A stretch of 64,000 nucleotides of DNA, taken from contig JARVKI010000017.1 in assembly GCA_036674765.1 (NCBI GenBank), forward strand, positions 248,001 through 312,000. Reading direction: 5' to 3'. This DNA comes from Seiridium cupressi (Eukaryota; Ascomycota; Sordariomycetes; Amphisphaeriales; Sporocadaceae). Made by a program: the position numbers and the translations under genes. Each line of letters begins with the position of its first letter. Positions within the stretch are counted from its first letter, which is position 1. The notes under the pieces are model-generated. The model searched no databases, had not been told where the DNA came from, and saw nothing but the letters and a program-made list of their open reading frames with translations. This document shows positions 1 through 10,106 of the stretch, piece by piece.

Positions 1-441
1 GTTGATTGGATTCCTCGATTCTTTTTCGAGTGGGCTTGCTTCCTCATCAAGGCCGCGACAACTTCCGCCGTCCAGCTTATCGACATCTTCTTCGTCTTGG
101 CTTTTGGCGGCCTCTGGGAGTTTCCATGGGCATCCACTCTGTACTACGCCTTCATCGTCATTCTGGCCACCATCCCGTACAGTATGTACACCACAGAGGA
201 CCACGCGTACTCCCCTATCCTGTGGGTCAGCCTCTATGCCGCATGGTTCACGCGCATGACCTACGTGTACATCAACAGGCCGGAGACATGGATCGGGTAT
301 ACTCGCAACAGCCATTTCCCATGGTTGACACTAGGAGACGTTGCCACAGGGCCATACTGGCTGCTGGCCGCTGCGATCGCAGTGTTTGTGCATTTTGAGC
401 GCAACCCAATAACTGCACCACTCTTTCTGTCGAATTACTAG
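1..441 (+). CDS. 3' fragment of an integral membrane protein, family not recognised
   Basis: The reading frame is open from base 1 to a TAG at 439-441, giving the last 146 residues of a protein whose start lies outside the window. The visible part is strongly hydrophobic and aromatic, with about four membrane-spanning stretches separated by short polar loops: one around residues 12-38, one near 52-66, one near 75-88 and one near 120-136. Tryptophans and tyrosines sit at the membrane edges. The C-terminal tail is short. The layout resembles small multi-pass fungal proteins, but I see no catalytic or transport signature and give no function. An ATG at 97 is probably internal, because the hydrophobic reading continues upstream of it. 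That this is coding rests on the continuous hydrophobic pattern and frame. An intron in the first 90 bases cannot be excluded. Confidence 0.6.
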   Translation, partial: VDWIPRFFFEWACFLIKAATTSAVQLIDIFFVLAFGGLWEFPWASTLYYAFIVILATIPYSMYTTEDHAYSPILWVSLYAAWFTRMTYVYINRPETWIGYTRNSHFPWLTLGDVATGPYWLLAAAIAVFVHFERNPITAPLFLSNY

Positions 442-635
442 TTTAGCAAATGAGGGCCATAAAGCTAGATCTGGGAGTTTCTGTTGTCATGGCGTCGAGG
501 AACTTGGCGGAGTTTCAGGTACATGTATTTACCATTCATTAGGGCATTGGGCAGCAATCAAAATGTTTCGTCATCATTATAGCCATTCGGTTCCTTTTAG
601 TGCCCCAGCAATGATATCCACAGACCCCATCATGA

Positions 636-1562
636 CTATAGTGCCGCTTTTGACGACCAAATGGCCTGTAATGCTTTCAAAGCCCCCGCATCCTCGCATC
701 TCTGGTGTCCCGGATCGGCTCGAGCTCCCTTGAAGGCACCACTCTGGCGCATATCATGCCAAACATTAATAAAATCAGCGACGGATATTGGAGCTTCAGG
801 CTTCGGTGGTCGGATGGACCGGTCGAGATAGTGCCATGCTAATTGTACAAGCCGACTCTCATCCATGATCGACTGTTCGCCTCGAGCATATGTGTCTGCT
901 AGGTACTCAAACCATTCGCGCAGGCCTCGATTATTATTCATGTCCTTAACTGTATACCAGCATGTCTCCTCAACTCTCTGCGCATTGTGGTTAATCTCCT
1001 GTTGGATCCACTTCTTGACGTAGCTCTCGCCGTGAAGCTGAAATGGCATGGATTGGCCGTCGGCGTCCCTATTCTCCCGGCTCATTTTTCTAAAATTGCG
1101 GTCTAACTGATGCAGACGACCCCAAACATCTCTACTGAGCCTCTCAATGTCCGTGATCAGCTGATGATGACCTACTTCTGTGTCCTCCTTTGATGAATAG
1201 TGGGCATTCTCGACGGCAGCATCCAGCGTCCTTCTGACGTGGAGCTTGGATGCGGTCTCGGCGCGTGCCTCGAGTTTGAGTAGGTACTGACCCATCCGAG
1301 TAAGGTTTCTGTGCGTCGAAACTAGATCGTATCTAGTAAGACTGTCCTTCATCTCTGGCGTGAGTGCTCTCGGCCGCTTGGGTGGGTTGTAAATGGCAGT
1401 CTGTTCAGAGACGAGACTCGAGTCGTCCTCAGGACTCGCGCTTGCCTGCCCTTTGGACTCATCTGCCATGCTGCCCTTGCCATCTTCCGCCGTGCCGCTG
1501 TGACTGATATCGTGCACGAACTCGATCTTTTGTTTTCCCTTGTAGTGGGTGGGATACGGCAT
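636..1562 (-). CDS. hypothetical protein, 308 aa, single exon
   Basis: An intronless frame of 308 codons runs from an ATG at 1562 to a stop at 636. The first 75 or so residues are polar and low in complexity (rich in Ser, Glu, Asp, Lys) and look disordered. A basic proline-containing patch (PPKRPRALTPEMKDSL) then leads into a charged, mostly helical region. Two tryptophan-rich segments follow (around residues 180-225 and 240-270), and the tail looks unstructured. There is no signal peptide or membrane segment, so it is probably soluble and could be nuclear. I do not recognise a domain. Its length and ordered amino-acid pattern favour a real gene, and no other frame here is better. It is transcribed towards the membrane-protein fragment and lies about 440 bp from the convergently oriented end of the MmgE/PrpD gene on the same strand. 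Confidence 0.6.
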   Translation of the reverse strand: MPYPTHYKGKQKIEFVHDISHSGTAEDGKGSMADESKGQASASPEDDSSLVSEQTAIYNPPKRPRALTPEMKDSLTRYDLVSTHRNLTRMGQYLLKLEARAETASKLHVRRTLDAAVENAHYSSKEDTEVGHHQLITDIERLSRDVWGRLHQLDRNFRKMSRENRDADGQSMPFQLHGESYVKKWIQQEINHNAQRVEETCWYTVKDMNNNRGLREWFEYLADTYARGEQSIMDESRLVQLAWHYLDRSIRPPKPEAPISVADFINVWHDMRQSGAFKGARADPGHQRCEDAGALKALQAIWSSKAAL

Positions 1563-2000
1563 TTTAAGTTGAGCTCCAACACTAACTGGATGTTAGATCT
1601 CGGTACTGTGGAAGACAGGATTTCGTTTAAAATCAAAACCACACCCTCTGATATAAAATTTTGATTTCAAACAAAGGGATCCAAATTTTCTTATCACGGA
1701 TGTGACATATCATTTGCACTATCGTAACAATGCCATTCAGCGCTCACAAGAACCATGCGGCTTTGTCTGGATCCCTGCTAAGTCTAGCTACATGTTAATC
1801 GAAGCTTTACATTACTAGTGTTAAAATCCAAAGAGGTTATCCGCCAGAGGACTAGTGGGTCTTGTATTTTGACAACTCAGGACGCGTGGAAAAGGTAAGA
1901 CGACTGGAAAAAAATAATTACAAGTTCATGATCGTCTTTCTGCAATTGATTTCAATGCAATATTACCTAAGATCTGATGGTCATTATGCCGGTTGATATA
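1563..2000. other. intergenic, no gene seen
   Basis: This stretch is AT-rich with short A and T runs. It must hold the promoter of the hypothetical gene ending at 636 and the 3' end of the MmgE/PrpD gene. I see no coding pattern or RNA gene. Confidence 0.6.
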
Positions 2001-3377
2001 TCAAAGCAACACCAGCAAATCCGCCACTTGATGAGAGTCAATGTTCTCAATCATATCAAGAATGGCCTTCTGAGTCTTCTTCTCATAGCATGGCTCTGTC
2101 ATGCCTAGGAATTTGCCGTGCACCCGGTCCTTTGAGAATGGGTGTTCATCCTCGCCTAACGGATGTATCAAAGCCTCACTGCGCGTCGTACCATCAGCAA
2201 AGCTGAACTTGACCCGAGCCGCTAGATCAGGAACCTCTTTATTGATGGTTACCTTGACCTTTCTGCACCAACTCAGTACCTTGGCATCTTCAAGCTTCTC
2301 GTACATTTTCCAACCAACGTCCATCCCATAGAGCCAGGCGATGGCGACTTGGTAGTACATGCTGAACTGGGCGTCAACTATCGTCTTTGGATGAAGCTTA
2401 TTCGGATCCTCTGTGCCAACAATTGGAAAGCAGCCAGGAGACAACTCCACGAAGACACCGTCTATCGATTTGTCTTTTGACTCCGTTGCGACTGTGGAGA
2501 CGATTTCAATGGCAGCATGCGTCATGCGACATGCCGGAAAAGGCTTCATTGCTGTGGAGGCAAATACCCAATCCGTCCCGAGACCACTCCCTATCTTATC
2601 GCCAACAGAGGTTGTTGAGTATGAATGCAACACTCCATATCTTCCTTCGATAGGCCTCGTGGCTCCAAGCACGTCAGCCTCAGCCAATGCGACCACTAAA
2701 AACGCATCGTGCACGGCGAAACCTGGATGCAATCGCTTGTTCCAAGAACCATTGTCCAAAAACTGCATTGATCCAGCTGCTTTAGAGAGAGCGAGGCCAA
2801 ACGCATTCTCAATCTGAGGGGCTGAAAGACCCTTGATCTTTGAGATGGCAGCTACTGCGCCAAAAATGCCGGCGGTTGCAGTATTGTGAAAACCACGGCT
2901 GTAGCCGCCATAGTTCAGAGCAGTCCCGATTCGGGTGGTGATCTCATAGCCAACAGCAGCGCCGAGCAAGAATGTCTTCCCATCACACTGAGATACCTCG
3001 GCCTGTGCCAAAGCTGCCGGAATGGCTGTCGCCCCTGGGTGCAGGATAGAAGCAGCATGGGTGTCGTCGAAATCGAAACTGTGGGAGAATGCCGCATTCA
3101 AGAACCCCGCGTACTGTGGTGAGAATCGCTTCCCCTTGGTATAAACAGTGCATTGCCCGGAATCTCCATGCAGGGCGAAGACTGCCTTTAGGAACGCCTC
3201 AGTGGACTCGGCAATAGCGGCGGCACCGGCAGCTATCCCAATGTGGTCAGTGATGAGATCTTTCAGCTTATTGATATGTTCGGCTGTAAGCATATCGTAT
3301 TTCGCGTTTGCCACGAAGCTGCATAGGGCCTTGGTGATGCCATCGTTCGTTGACACTCCATTACTCCCTTGTGACAT
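2001..3377 (-). CDS. MmgE/PrpD family protein (cis-aconitate decarboxylase / 2-methylcitrate dehydratase-like)
   Basis: This is an uninterrupted 458-residue frame, the normal length for the MmgE/PrpD superfamily, which includes 2-methylcitrate dehydratase and the itaconate-forming cis-aconitate decarboxylases (CadA, IRG1/ACOD1). Family landmarks are in order: the FDFDDTH segment (residues 101-107) followed by H113, the GFHNTATAG segment with H164, the WNKRLHPGF segment with K214 and R215, and the KPFPACRMTH segment with K278 and H287. These are the acidic, His and Lys positions that line the active site in the family. No signal or targeting peptide is obvious, so a cytosolic enzyme is likely. 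The start is the ATG at 3377, just ahead of the first helical region. Whether it decarboxylates cis-aconitate or dehydrates another acid cannot be told here. No itaconate transporter or mitochondrial carrier gene lies next to it. Confidence 0.9.
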   Translation of the reverse strand: MSQGSNGVSTNDGITKALCSFVANAKYDMLTAEHINKLKDLITDHIGIAAGAAAIAESTEAFLKAVFALHGDSGQCTVYTKGKRFSPQYAGFLNAAFSHSFDFDDTHAASILHPGATAIPAALAQAEVSQCDGKTFLLGAAVGYEITTRIGTALNYGGYSRGFHNTATAGIFGAVAAISKIKGLSAPQIENAFGLALSKAAGSMQFLDNGSWNKRLHPGFAVHDAFLVVALAEADVLGATRPIEGRYGVLHSYSTTSVGDKIGSGLGTDWVFASTAMKPFPACRMTHAAIEIVSTVATESKDKSIDGVFVELSPGCFPIVGTEDPNKLHPKTIVDAQFSMYYQVAIAWLYGMDVGWKMYEKLEDAKVLSWCRKVKVTINKEVPDLAARVKFSFADGTTRSEALIHPLGEDEHPFSKDRVHGKFLGMTEPCYEKKTQKAILDMIENIDSHQVADLLVLL

Positions 3378-4322
3378 GTTGAAAGTATTTGTTCGGTAGA
3401 TATCGTGACTCGTTGAAGACTTGAGGACCGCGGATTCCAGAGGATATCTACGCCATGAGAGGCTCCTTGAACAGATATAAGTGCTGGACGTATGAACCGT
3501 CTATACCCCACTCCATAAAGCTCGGGTAGACCGCACGTTCTCCGCATTCTGTCCGCATGGATTCCAGTGCCTAGGCAAGACCAGGTATCATGATGGTCGT
3601 GTGGGGTATGAAGTATAATCTGATTCGAAGGGCACTGCCGAGTGCGCATACATGATGTTAGTGAGAGCAGAAGCGGACATGACGGGGCGCTGGACGCACC
3701 GATAAACCTAACCTAGACACTACGGAGTTCTGTGGTGTAGTATACCTTGAGATCTTAAGCATAGCTCAACTTACATACCAGACAAATGCGAATACTGTAA
3801 AGAAATTATCTAATCAAGCTGCCCCTGGACCCATGAAGCCATGTCCAAAGTCGATCGGAAAGGGAAGGAGGGGCACAATGTGCCTAGGTTAGCCTAGCGG
3901 GTTGCAGTTGACGGTTGTGGTGCATTAGCGTCCTTTCTCCACAGGCTGAGGCCCTTTCCCATGGGGTAGCCAAATGCTGGGCAAGCTGCCAGCGTGAAGC
4001 CACTGCGTGCACATTCGTTAGTCATTTCTATGTCTTTTATGGGCGTGAAATATCGGACAGAGGAGCACAATAATCAAATGGAGGCCGTGCTGAAAGAAGA
4101 ACCACACCCACTCTCCCGCTGTTGTGGCACACCCGCGATTATTATGGTGGGGCTTGCGTCATTGGGAATGTGGACAAAGAGCTGCAGAGCCCCTTCCTAC
4201 GTCATCGGCCCTCCAACTGACCTGAGTAAACAAAATGCCACAGCAGACTTTGTAAACAGTCAATCTCCATTCACCACAACTTATTCAACCCCCATCAACC
4301 AGATCAGCACAAAATTGAAGCA
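3378..4322. other. intergenic between divergent MmgE/PrpD and kelch genes
   Basis: About 950 bp separate two divergently transcribed genes, so both promoters must be here. A frame at 3994-4350 runs into the kelch gene start but has no family features, and I regard it as chance. Nothing else is recognisable. Confidence 0.55.
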
Positions 4323-5641
4323 ATGGCTGAAGTTGCAGCTGGCGTCGTAGCGGCCGAGCAGGTCCTCTCTACCACAGTTGAAGCCGGTGTAGCAAGCTAT
4401 GCAGTTGGGAAGCCGTCCAACGGTCTAAGGGCCACCCTCAGCCAACTTGCCACCGCAGCGGCAGATGGATCAAGGTACATCATCATCCATTGTGTAAATC
4501 AACGGAATCGCTGACGGGATGTAGCAATTCCCTGGTCAGATCAAACCACACCCTGACGGTGGTAGGCGACAGAGCCTACATCTTTGGCGGGCAGACGGAT
4601 TCGGGCACGATCGCAAACAACGACATCCACTCGTTCGCTTTGCCCACGGCAGAGAAGCCTCAGTCGGACTATCACCTCACACCTGCCATTACCTTTGCTA
4701 CCGGCACACAGATCCCGTCCCCACGGACAGGCCACTCTGCTTGCGCTTTAGGTGAACGTCTTGCCGTGCTTGGAGGTCTGGATGAGGCTGGGAAGGTCTT
4801 GCCGGAGTCGACTATCTGGCTCTACGACCCGCAAAAATCGGCCTGGGAAGACGTAACGCCGGCTCCTTCGACCACGACTCCTCCGCCACGGAGCGGGGCT
4901 AAGCTTTTCCCGCACGGCGATAATCTATTGCTCTATGGAGGCAGTGACGAGCATGGTACCTCACTGACTGACGCGTGGATATTTGATTTTTCGACCCGAA
5001 CGTGGGCCCGTCTGCCAGATGCTCCTGTATCGACAACCAGTGCAGCATTCGGCGAGGGCTCACTCTATCTCATTGCCGCAACCGATAACTTAAGCAGTGC
5101 CCTGTATCACCTGGAGGTCGCTCCTCAGAAAGACGAACCGCCCACTTGGGATACCATTCAGTTTCCCACCAATCCGCTTACACCAGGCCCGAGACCTCGG
5201 GAGAAGGGTGGGCTTCTCCATGTTACAACCGGCTTTGGTCGAAGCTATTTGTTGTACTTCCTCGGCGATCGCCAACCTGACAGTCCCACCGGTACCGAAT
5301 CAGGACCGCCACTCCAATGGAGCGATATCTGGTCTCTTCAGCTACCAGCGAGCACTCTTGGTGTGCAACGGTCTACTTCCATTTCCGAGGCAATCAAGCC
5401 AGCCAAGATCAAGGACGCCATCCGATCTAGTCTTGGCTATGATACTGGTACCTACACTTGGGCCGAGGTGGAGGTGAAGCCACCAGGAGACCTTCCCGAG
5501 CCGGAAGGCAAGGTTCATCCAGGACCGCGAAGCTCTTTTGGTTGTGACGTCCTGGCCAACAAACGTGATGTGGCACTATGGGGTGGGATCAATGCAAAGG
5601 GAGAGCGCGAAGGTGATGGCTGGATCATCAAGCTCGAATAA
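4323..5641 (+). CDS. kelch-repeat protein
   Basis: There are two exons, 4323-4474 and 4525-5641, separated by a 50-nt intron (gtacat donor, gtag acceptor). The product is 422 residues. The first exon encodes a short Ala/Val-rich helix. The second encodes repeated kelch blades, seen as HTLTVVGDRAYIFGG, GHSACALGERLAVLGG, GAKLFPHGDNLLLYGG and a closing SSFGCDVLANKRDVALWGG. Each has the hydrophobic strand plus Gly-Gly turn of a beta-propeller. Tryptophans follow the Gly-Gly pairs at the expected spacing (IWLYDP, AWIFDF, IWSLQL). There is no signal peptide, so it is probably a cytosolic interaction protein. Such kelch proteins are common in Pezizomycotina and are mostly uncharacterised. I assign no partner. 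The gene is convergent with the methyltransferase gene, with only 242 bp between stop codons. Confidence 0.85.
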
Positions 5642-5883
5642 TAACTTGTGGACGGACCACATTGGGGTACCCAGAGTTAGTACCGAAAGGACTATGAGGA
5701 AAACAAACTTTGATACCATAGCCTACTCTAGATTCCACTGCTGTCGCTGCAAACCCGGGTAGTTGTATTGAAATGGATGCAACACCGCAGAAAAGTCGTC
5801 GTCGGTCCTGTTCAACAATTTCTTTATTAGGGAGGATTGAGGCAAAATACATAATATACGACCAGTTCTGCATTTCCTGTTCT

Positions 5884-7298
5884 TTACGGCTCGCCCCAAA
5901 TCTCATCTGCGATTTGTCGAACCAAACCCAGCTTCTTCTTTTCGTCGTCGACGCTCAATGGGTATCCACTCTCGTGGGTTGAGAAACCACATTGCGGGCT
6001 GACGCAGATCCTCTTCAATGCCTCCTCCTTGGTCTGACCACTGCCTTCTGCCACAAACTCAGCTGCCTTGTGAATGCGCTGCTTCATGGCCTCCTTATCC
6101 TCCAACTCCCGAAGCTTGGTGCTGATGACACCAACAACGACATTCTTGTTCTTGGGCAGGTATTTAAGGGGTTCAAAACCACCGGCACGCTCCGTGTCGT
6201 ACTCCAGGTAGAAAGTATCGACGTTCAAAGTCTCAAAGAGTTTCTTGGCGATGATATCGTAGGAGCCCTCGGCAAAATGCCTGCCACCGATGAAGTTCCC
6301 ACGGCACAAGTGAATGCCGGTGTGAAAGTCGGAAGGCAGCTTGCTGATCGAGTCGTTGTACAGCTGGATGTACGCCTCGAGAAGGTCGTCGACTGTACCA
6401 ACGTTGTCCTTGTCCTCCTCCCAGCCCTGTCGGAACTTTTGAGAACAGAAGTCTACGTTTGGGTTAGCCAACAATTTCTATTGACAACGCTTGGAAAGAT
6501 CATGTAAAGCAGAACGACAAGCAACTCACATGCCATGCCAGGGTCATCGAACTGAACATTTCGCAGACCGGCCTTGTAGAGTGTATCAAGCTCAGCCTGG
6601 TAAACCTTGGCCACGTCCTTGAAGTACTCGGCCTCATTGGCGTAGGCCTCAGGAGTGTAGGCCTTGCCCTGTTTGTATCGCATGTGGAACCAAGCAGGAG
6701 TAATCATGGTGAGCTTGATGTTACTCCATTCGCTTTCCGGGAGAGATGCCTGTACGAGTTGCAGCTCGTGCAGGTTGGAAACCGACTTCTTCGGATCATG
6801 CGACAGCTTCTTGGTAGCAATCACCGAGTCGCCGGGCATGACCTTTCGGTCCTTCTCGATCAGACTCACGACATCAGGGTGGTACAGTCTGAACATCGAA
6901 GCCTCGGCGTCTTGGAGTGCTTCGGTGCCCTCGAACTCGTCCCACTATTTTATGTAATTAGCTTCCGCAACCATATTTGTCATCCCCAATCCAGAATCAA
7001 AGATTCAAAGAAAAGTGCATGTACTGGATGGATTCATATCCCCGCTACATACCATCAAGCCCCAGAATCGAGTGCGGTTATACTCGCCACTGGTCACAGC
7101 CTTGAGGCCCAAATCTCGCTGCAATTTGACAACATCACTGACAGCAGCCTTTTCGACTGCGGGCAGACCGGCCTCTTCCTCGGAGACACCCTTGTCGCGA
7201 ATGGCAGCTCGCAACTCCAGGAGATTTTCTGGACGGAGCAGCGATCCCATATGCTCCGCGCGGAATGGCGGGGCACTGTGAAGCTTGGCGGCGGCCAT
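5884..7298 (-). CDS. cobalamin-independent methionine synthase (MetE/UROD-fold)-like methyltransferase, short form
   Basis: The three exons are 7298-7053, 6944-6530 and 6452-5884, with introns of 108 and 77 nt, giving 409 residues. The junctions restore family-like sequence: GLM/WDEFEG at the first and DDPGMAYFC at the second. The protein matches only the C-terminal catalytic barrel of cobalamin-independent methionine synthase, the domain that binds zinc, homocysteine and folate. It is about half the length of full MetE (about 760 residues). Zinc-ligand candidates are H268 and C270 (in GIHLCRGN) and C375 (in SPQCGFSTH). The N-terminal RAEHMGSLLRP motif is typical of the family. The frame is open upstream to a TTG at 7316, but the first ATG at 7298 is chosen. 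The likely role is methyl transfer to a thiol in the cytosol. The methyl donor is unknown, since stand-alone barrels of this kind need not use methyltetrahydrofolate polyglutamate. Confidence 0.9.
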
Positions 7299-8278
7299 GA
7301 TCTCGGTATGTTCCAAAGGATTTAAGCGACAAACGCGCCTGGTGTGTATAGCTAATGCAGAATTAATTCAAAAGGGGGGGACCTCGATGGACACCACGAT
7401 GCCGCATACATCTCCTATTTGTATGAGAACAAGCATAAGCACCCCCGCGCGGTCACCAGCAGATCCTGCACTGTGAATGAAGCGGGGAACGATGTTCGCG
7501 CCGTATGGGTCTGACGCACACTACAATGTATTAACCGCCTGCCGCTATCAGTAGCCGGTGATGGTGGGGCTTGTGATGACAGTGGAGATGGTAATTCTAC
7601 AGATCTCCGGGGTATGAATTGTTAGCTCGTAAATTATCTGCAGCCATGACCCATGATTTTATGCCTATTATTTCGCTAGATACAATAAAGAAACTGGATT
7701 TATTGTTGTTTTGTTTACGATATGAAGGTATTTTTTAAAGTAACCGGAAAGCAATTTTTCCAGGCATTTTACTATATTGTACACAAATAATACTTACATA
7801 CAACAGCACGTCAATAAGCCAACCACACCGACGCGACATTAACAGTACCAAGCTGGCAATTTATACTCCGGAAGAGTGTAGTCTGTCCTATAGCATCGGC
7901 CGACTCTGGACTGGTAATTCAATTTGCGGTGCTCTGATTTTAGTTACTATTTGGGTTTGTCGAGTCTGTCTCACATATACCAATTCACTTCCGAATTTCA
8001 AATAAACGGAATTGTAAAATGATATCAACTTCAAAAAAGCAGGAGAGATATAATTAAAAGAAAAAAAAAAGCAACTGACTATATCCTCTAGTTATATAAC
8101 AAATACATGTAAGGAGGGTTCCACTCCCCCCGGCATACTCAGGATTTGAATAAGTAAGCGAGACAGTTATTCCTAAGCTTTAGACGCATGGGTTTTCCAT
8201 GGGAGAACCGTTCGGAAGTCATGCAAGGCTCATCTACTTCCAAATCCAATGTTCGATCTAATTTGCACCTCAAATCAA
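7299..8278. other. intergenic, no gene seen
   Basis: Nearly 1 kb is AT-rich, with purine tracts including a ten-base A run near 8060-8070. It lies between the start of the methyltransferase gene and the end of the reductase gene on the same strand. No coding pattern is apparent. Confidence 0.55.
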
Positions 8279-9731
8279 TCAGTTGAATGATACTTTGACC
8301 TTGGGCACAGGCGGGATCATCTTGATCTTTGCAAGGTCTTCGAAAACAGATAGGAATGACTCCGACGTATCCACAAAACCATGCCACCCTAACTTCTTAC
8401 TTTTATCCATACTAAGGATTGGTCAGCCATGTAGTCAGCATATTAGCGATCGGGAGACTTACCTGTACATCAAAGGCCCGGCACGGGAGACCGAACCGTC
8501 CAAGAACCCGAATACTCTGTCAATATCCTGCAGCTTTCTTTGGGACAGATCATGCTGGCCAGCGAGCCTCTTCCAGGCTTGTTGTACGTCTTCGCGCTTC
8601 GCCCAGTCGGTGAAGGTGAATTTTACGCGAGAGGCGCCCTGCGGACCATAGCCTCGTGGATTATGCCGTGCTTGCGTCTCGACGAGAGTTGCCTCTGTGT
8701 CCGGACCTTTCCACCCAAGCCCGTACCAGCCTGCGAGGCGTGGCCAAAACCCTTCCCAGGTGAATGTACTGTCGTCACACACGTTGAAGCGTTCATTCTT
8801 GGCAGCTGGCGTCAAAACTGCCCACTCTTCCATGTAAGCTACCCCACGTTAGTCTTTGGCTCTGCCTCCAACAAGTCCACTTACCATTCATCATTGCGCT
8901 GCTCTGCGACGAATACATCTGCCATGCCCGAATGTCCGATGGCCATTCGAGGGGTTGCTTGAGCTCAGCGCAAACTGCAGCAAACACTGCAAGAGGGAAA
9001 GCCAAATTCATAGCGGCATCGGTCACGGCACCCAAGATGCCAGAAGGCATGAGAACGTTCCAACCAACTCCTTCTTCCTGGCAGTATTTGAACAGCAAGT
9101 CTTCCTGTGAGTAATAGAAGTTGGGCTCGGCTGTTACTCTCGGATCCGATTCTTCCTGAGGCATCTTGGTAAGACCTAGATGGACACCGTAGTTCTTCGC
9201 ACCGGTCTCTTTGATATAGAGTGGTTAGTAATCAAACAGCGGGATGACGTCCATGCCTCCAAACCCCGAGAATTACTCACGTAACATAAAGCGCTTCGGT
9301 TTGATAGCGGCGACTTTAAGTGCTCCGAGGAAGTTATCCAGCAACAAGGAGTTTACCCGACACATCTCCTCTACATCAGACCACAAACCTCCTCCTTCCT
9401 TTGGTGGTGCCTGGACATACGCGAAGAAGAAAATGTGGTCGGCTGTGACCCCCTTCTCCTTCAGCGTCGCAGCAATTTCATCTGGCCCCTTCAGGAAATC
9501 CAGTGCCACATGTTCTGCATTGGATGGCAAGCCGCCGGGTGCGTATGGTGGGCGTCGACTCAGACAGTAGATTTTGCGCCATCTCGAAGGCGATTGGGAG
9601 AGTACTCGAAGCATGTGAGAGCCTGAGATGCCATTCGCGCCAGTGATGATGGCTGTAAGCCCTTGCACGTCGTCTGGATAGACTGGGAGTCCATGATATA
9701 TATCAATGGTCTGAACCTGCTGCACGGCCAT
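8279..9731 (-). CDS. NAD(P)-dependent PRISE-like reductase (atypical SDR)
   Basis: The four exons are 9731-9281, 9208-8885, 8838-8463 and 8411-8279 (introns of 72, 46 and 51 nt), giving 427 residues. The Rossmann glycine motif TGANGISG lies at residues 30-37 and is followed by an SRR cofactor-specificity segment. The next parts resemble the PRISE group of atypical short-chain dehydrogenases, which includes progesterone 5-beta-reductase and iridoid synthase: LLDNFLGAL, the rebuilt FMLQTGAKNYGVHLG, WNVLMPSGILG, and a SAMMNAYMEEWA helix restored across the third exon junction. The tail resembles known family ends (DKSKKLGWHGFVDTSESF). It probably reduces an enone or carbonyl in the cytosol, with unknown substrate. 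Relatives occur both in primary metabolism and in secondary-metabolite clusters, but no synthase gene is adjacent here. Confidence 0.88.
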
Positions 9732-10106
9732 TTGACTTGAGTTTTATTTGACGATATCGGTGTAGATGTGTGTAATTAATTGTATGGCCCAATACTCGCA
9801 CAAGCGAGCCTGCACCAGACATTTATAACCAGTGGGTCGTGCGGGGATGCTTTATACGTTGCGTCATTCACCCTGAAGACCTGCATCAATCAAGAAGGTA
9901 ATACAAAGACTAACCTCTTTCGCACACATCGATTGTGTCGACTGTGCTATCATGATATCCGTGCAATTCAATCTTCCATTGCAAATGTATGTGATCAATT
10001 CAATGATTGTAGATTCTTGCAAGAACGCACTGACGCCGGAGAGACAGGGATCAGTCCGGTAGTTGCCTGTAAGACGGATTAAAATGGCGCCTGGCATGTA
10101 GAAGCC
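9732..10106. other. intergenic between divergent reductase and PrsW-like genes
   Basis: A 375-bp divergent promoter region. I see no TATA box I would trust and no coding pattern. Confidence 0.5.
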
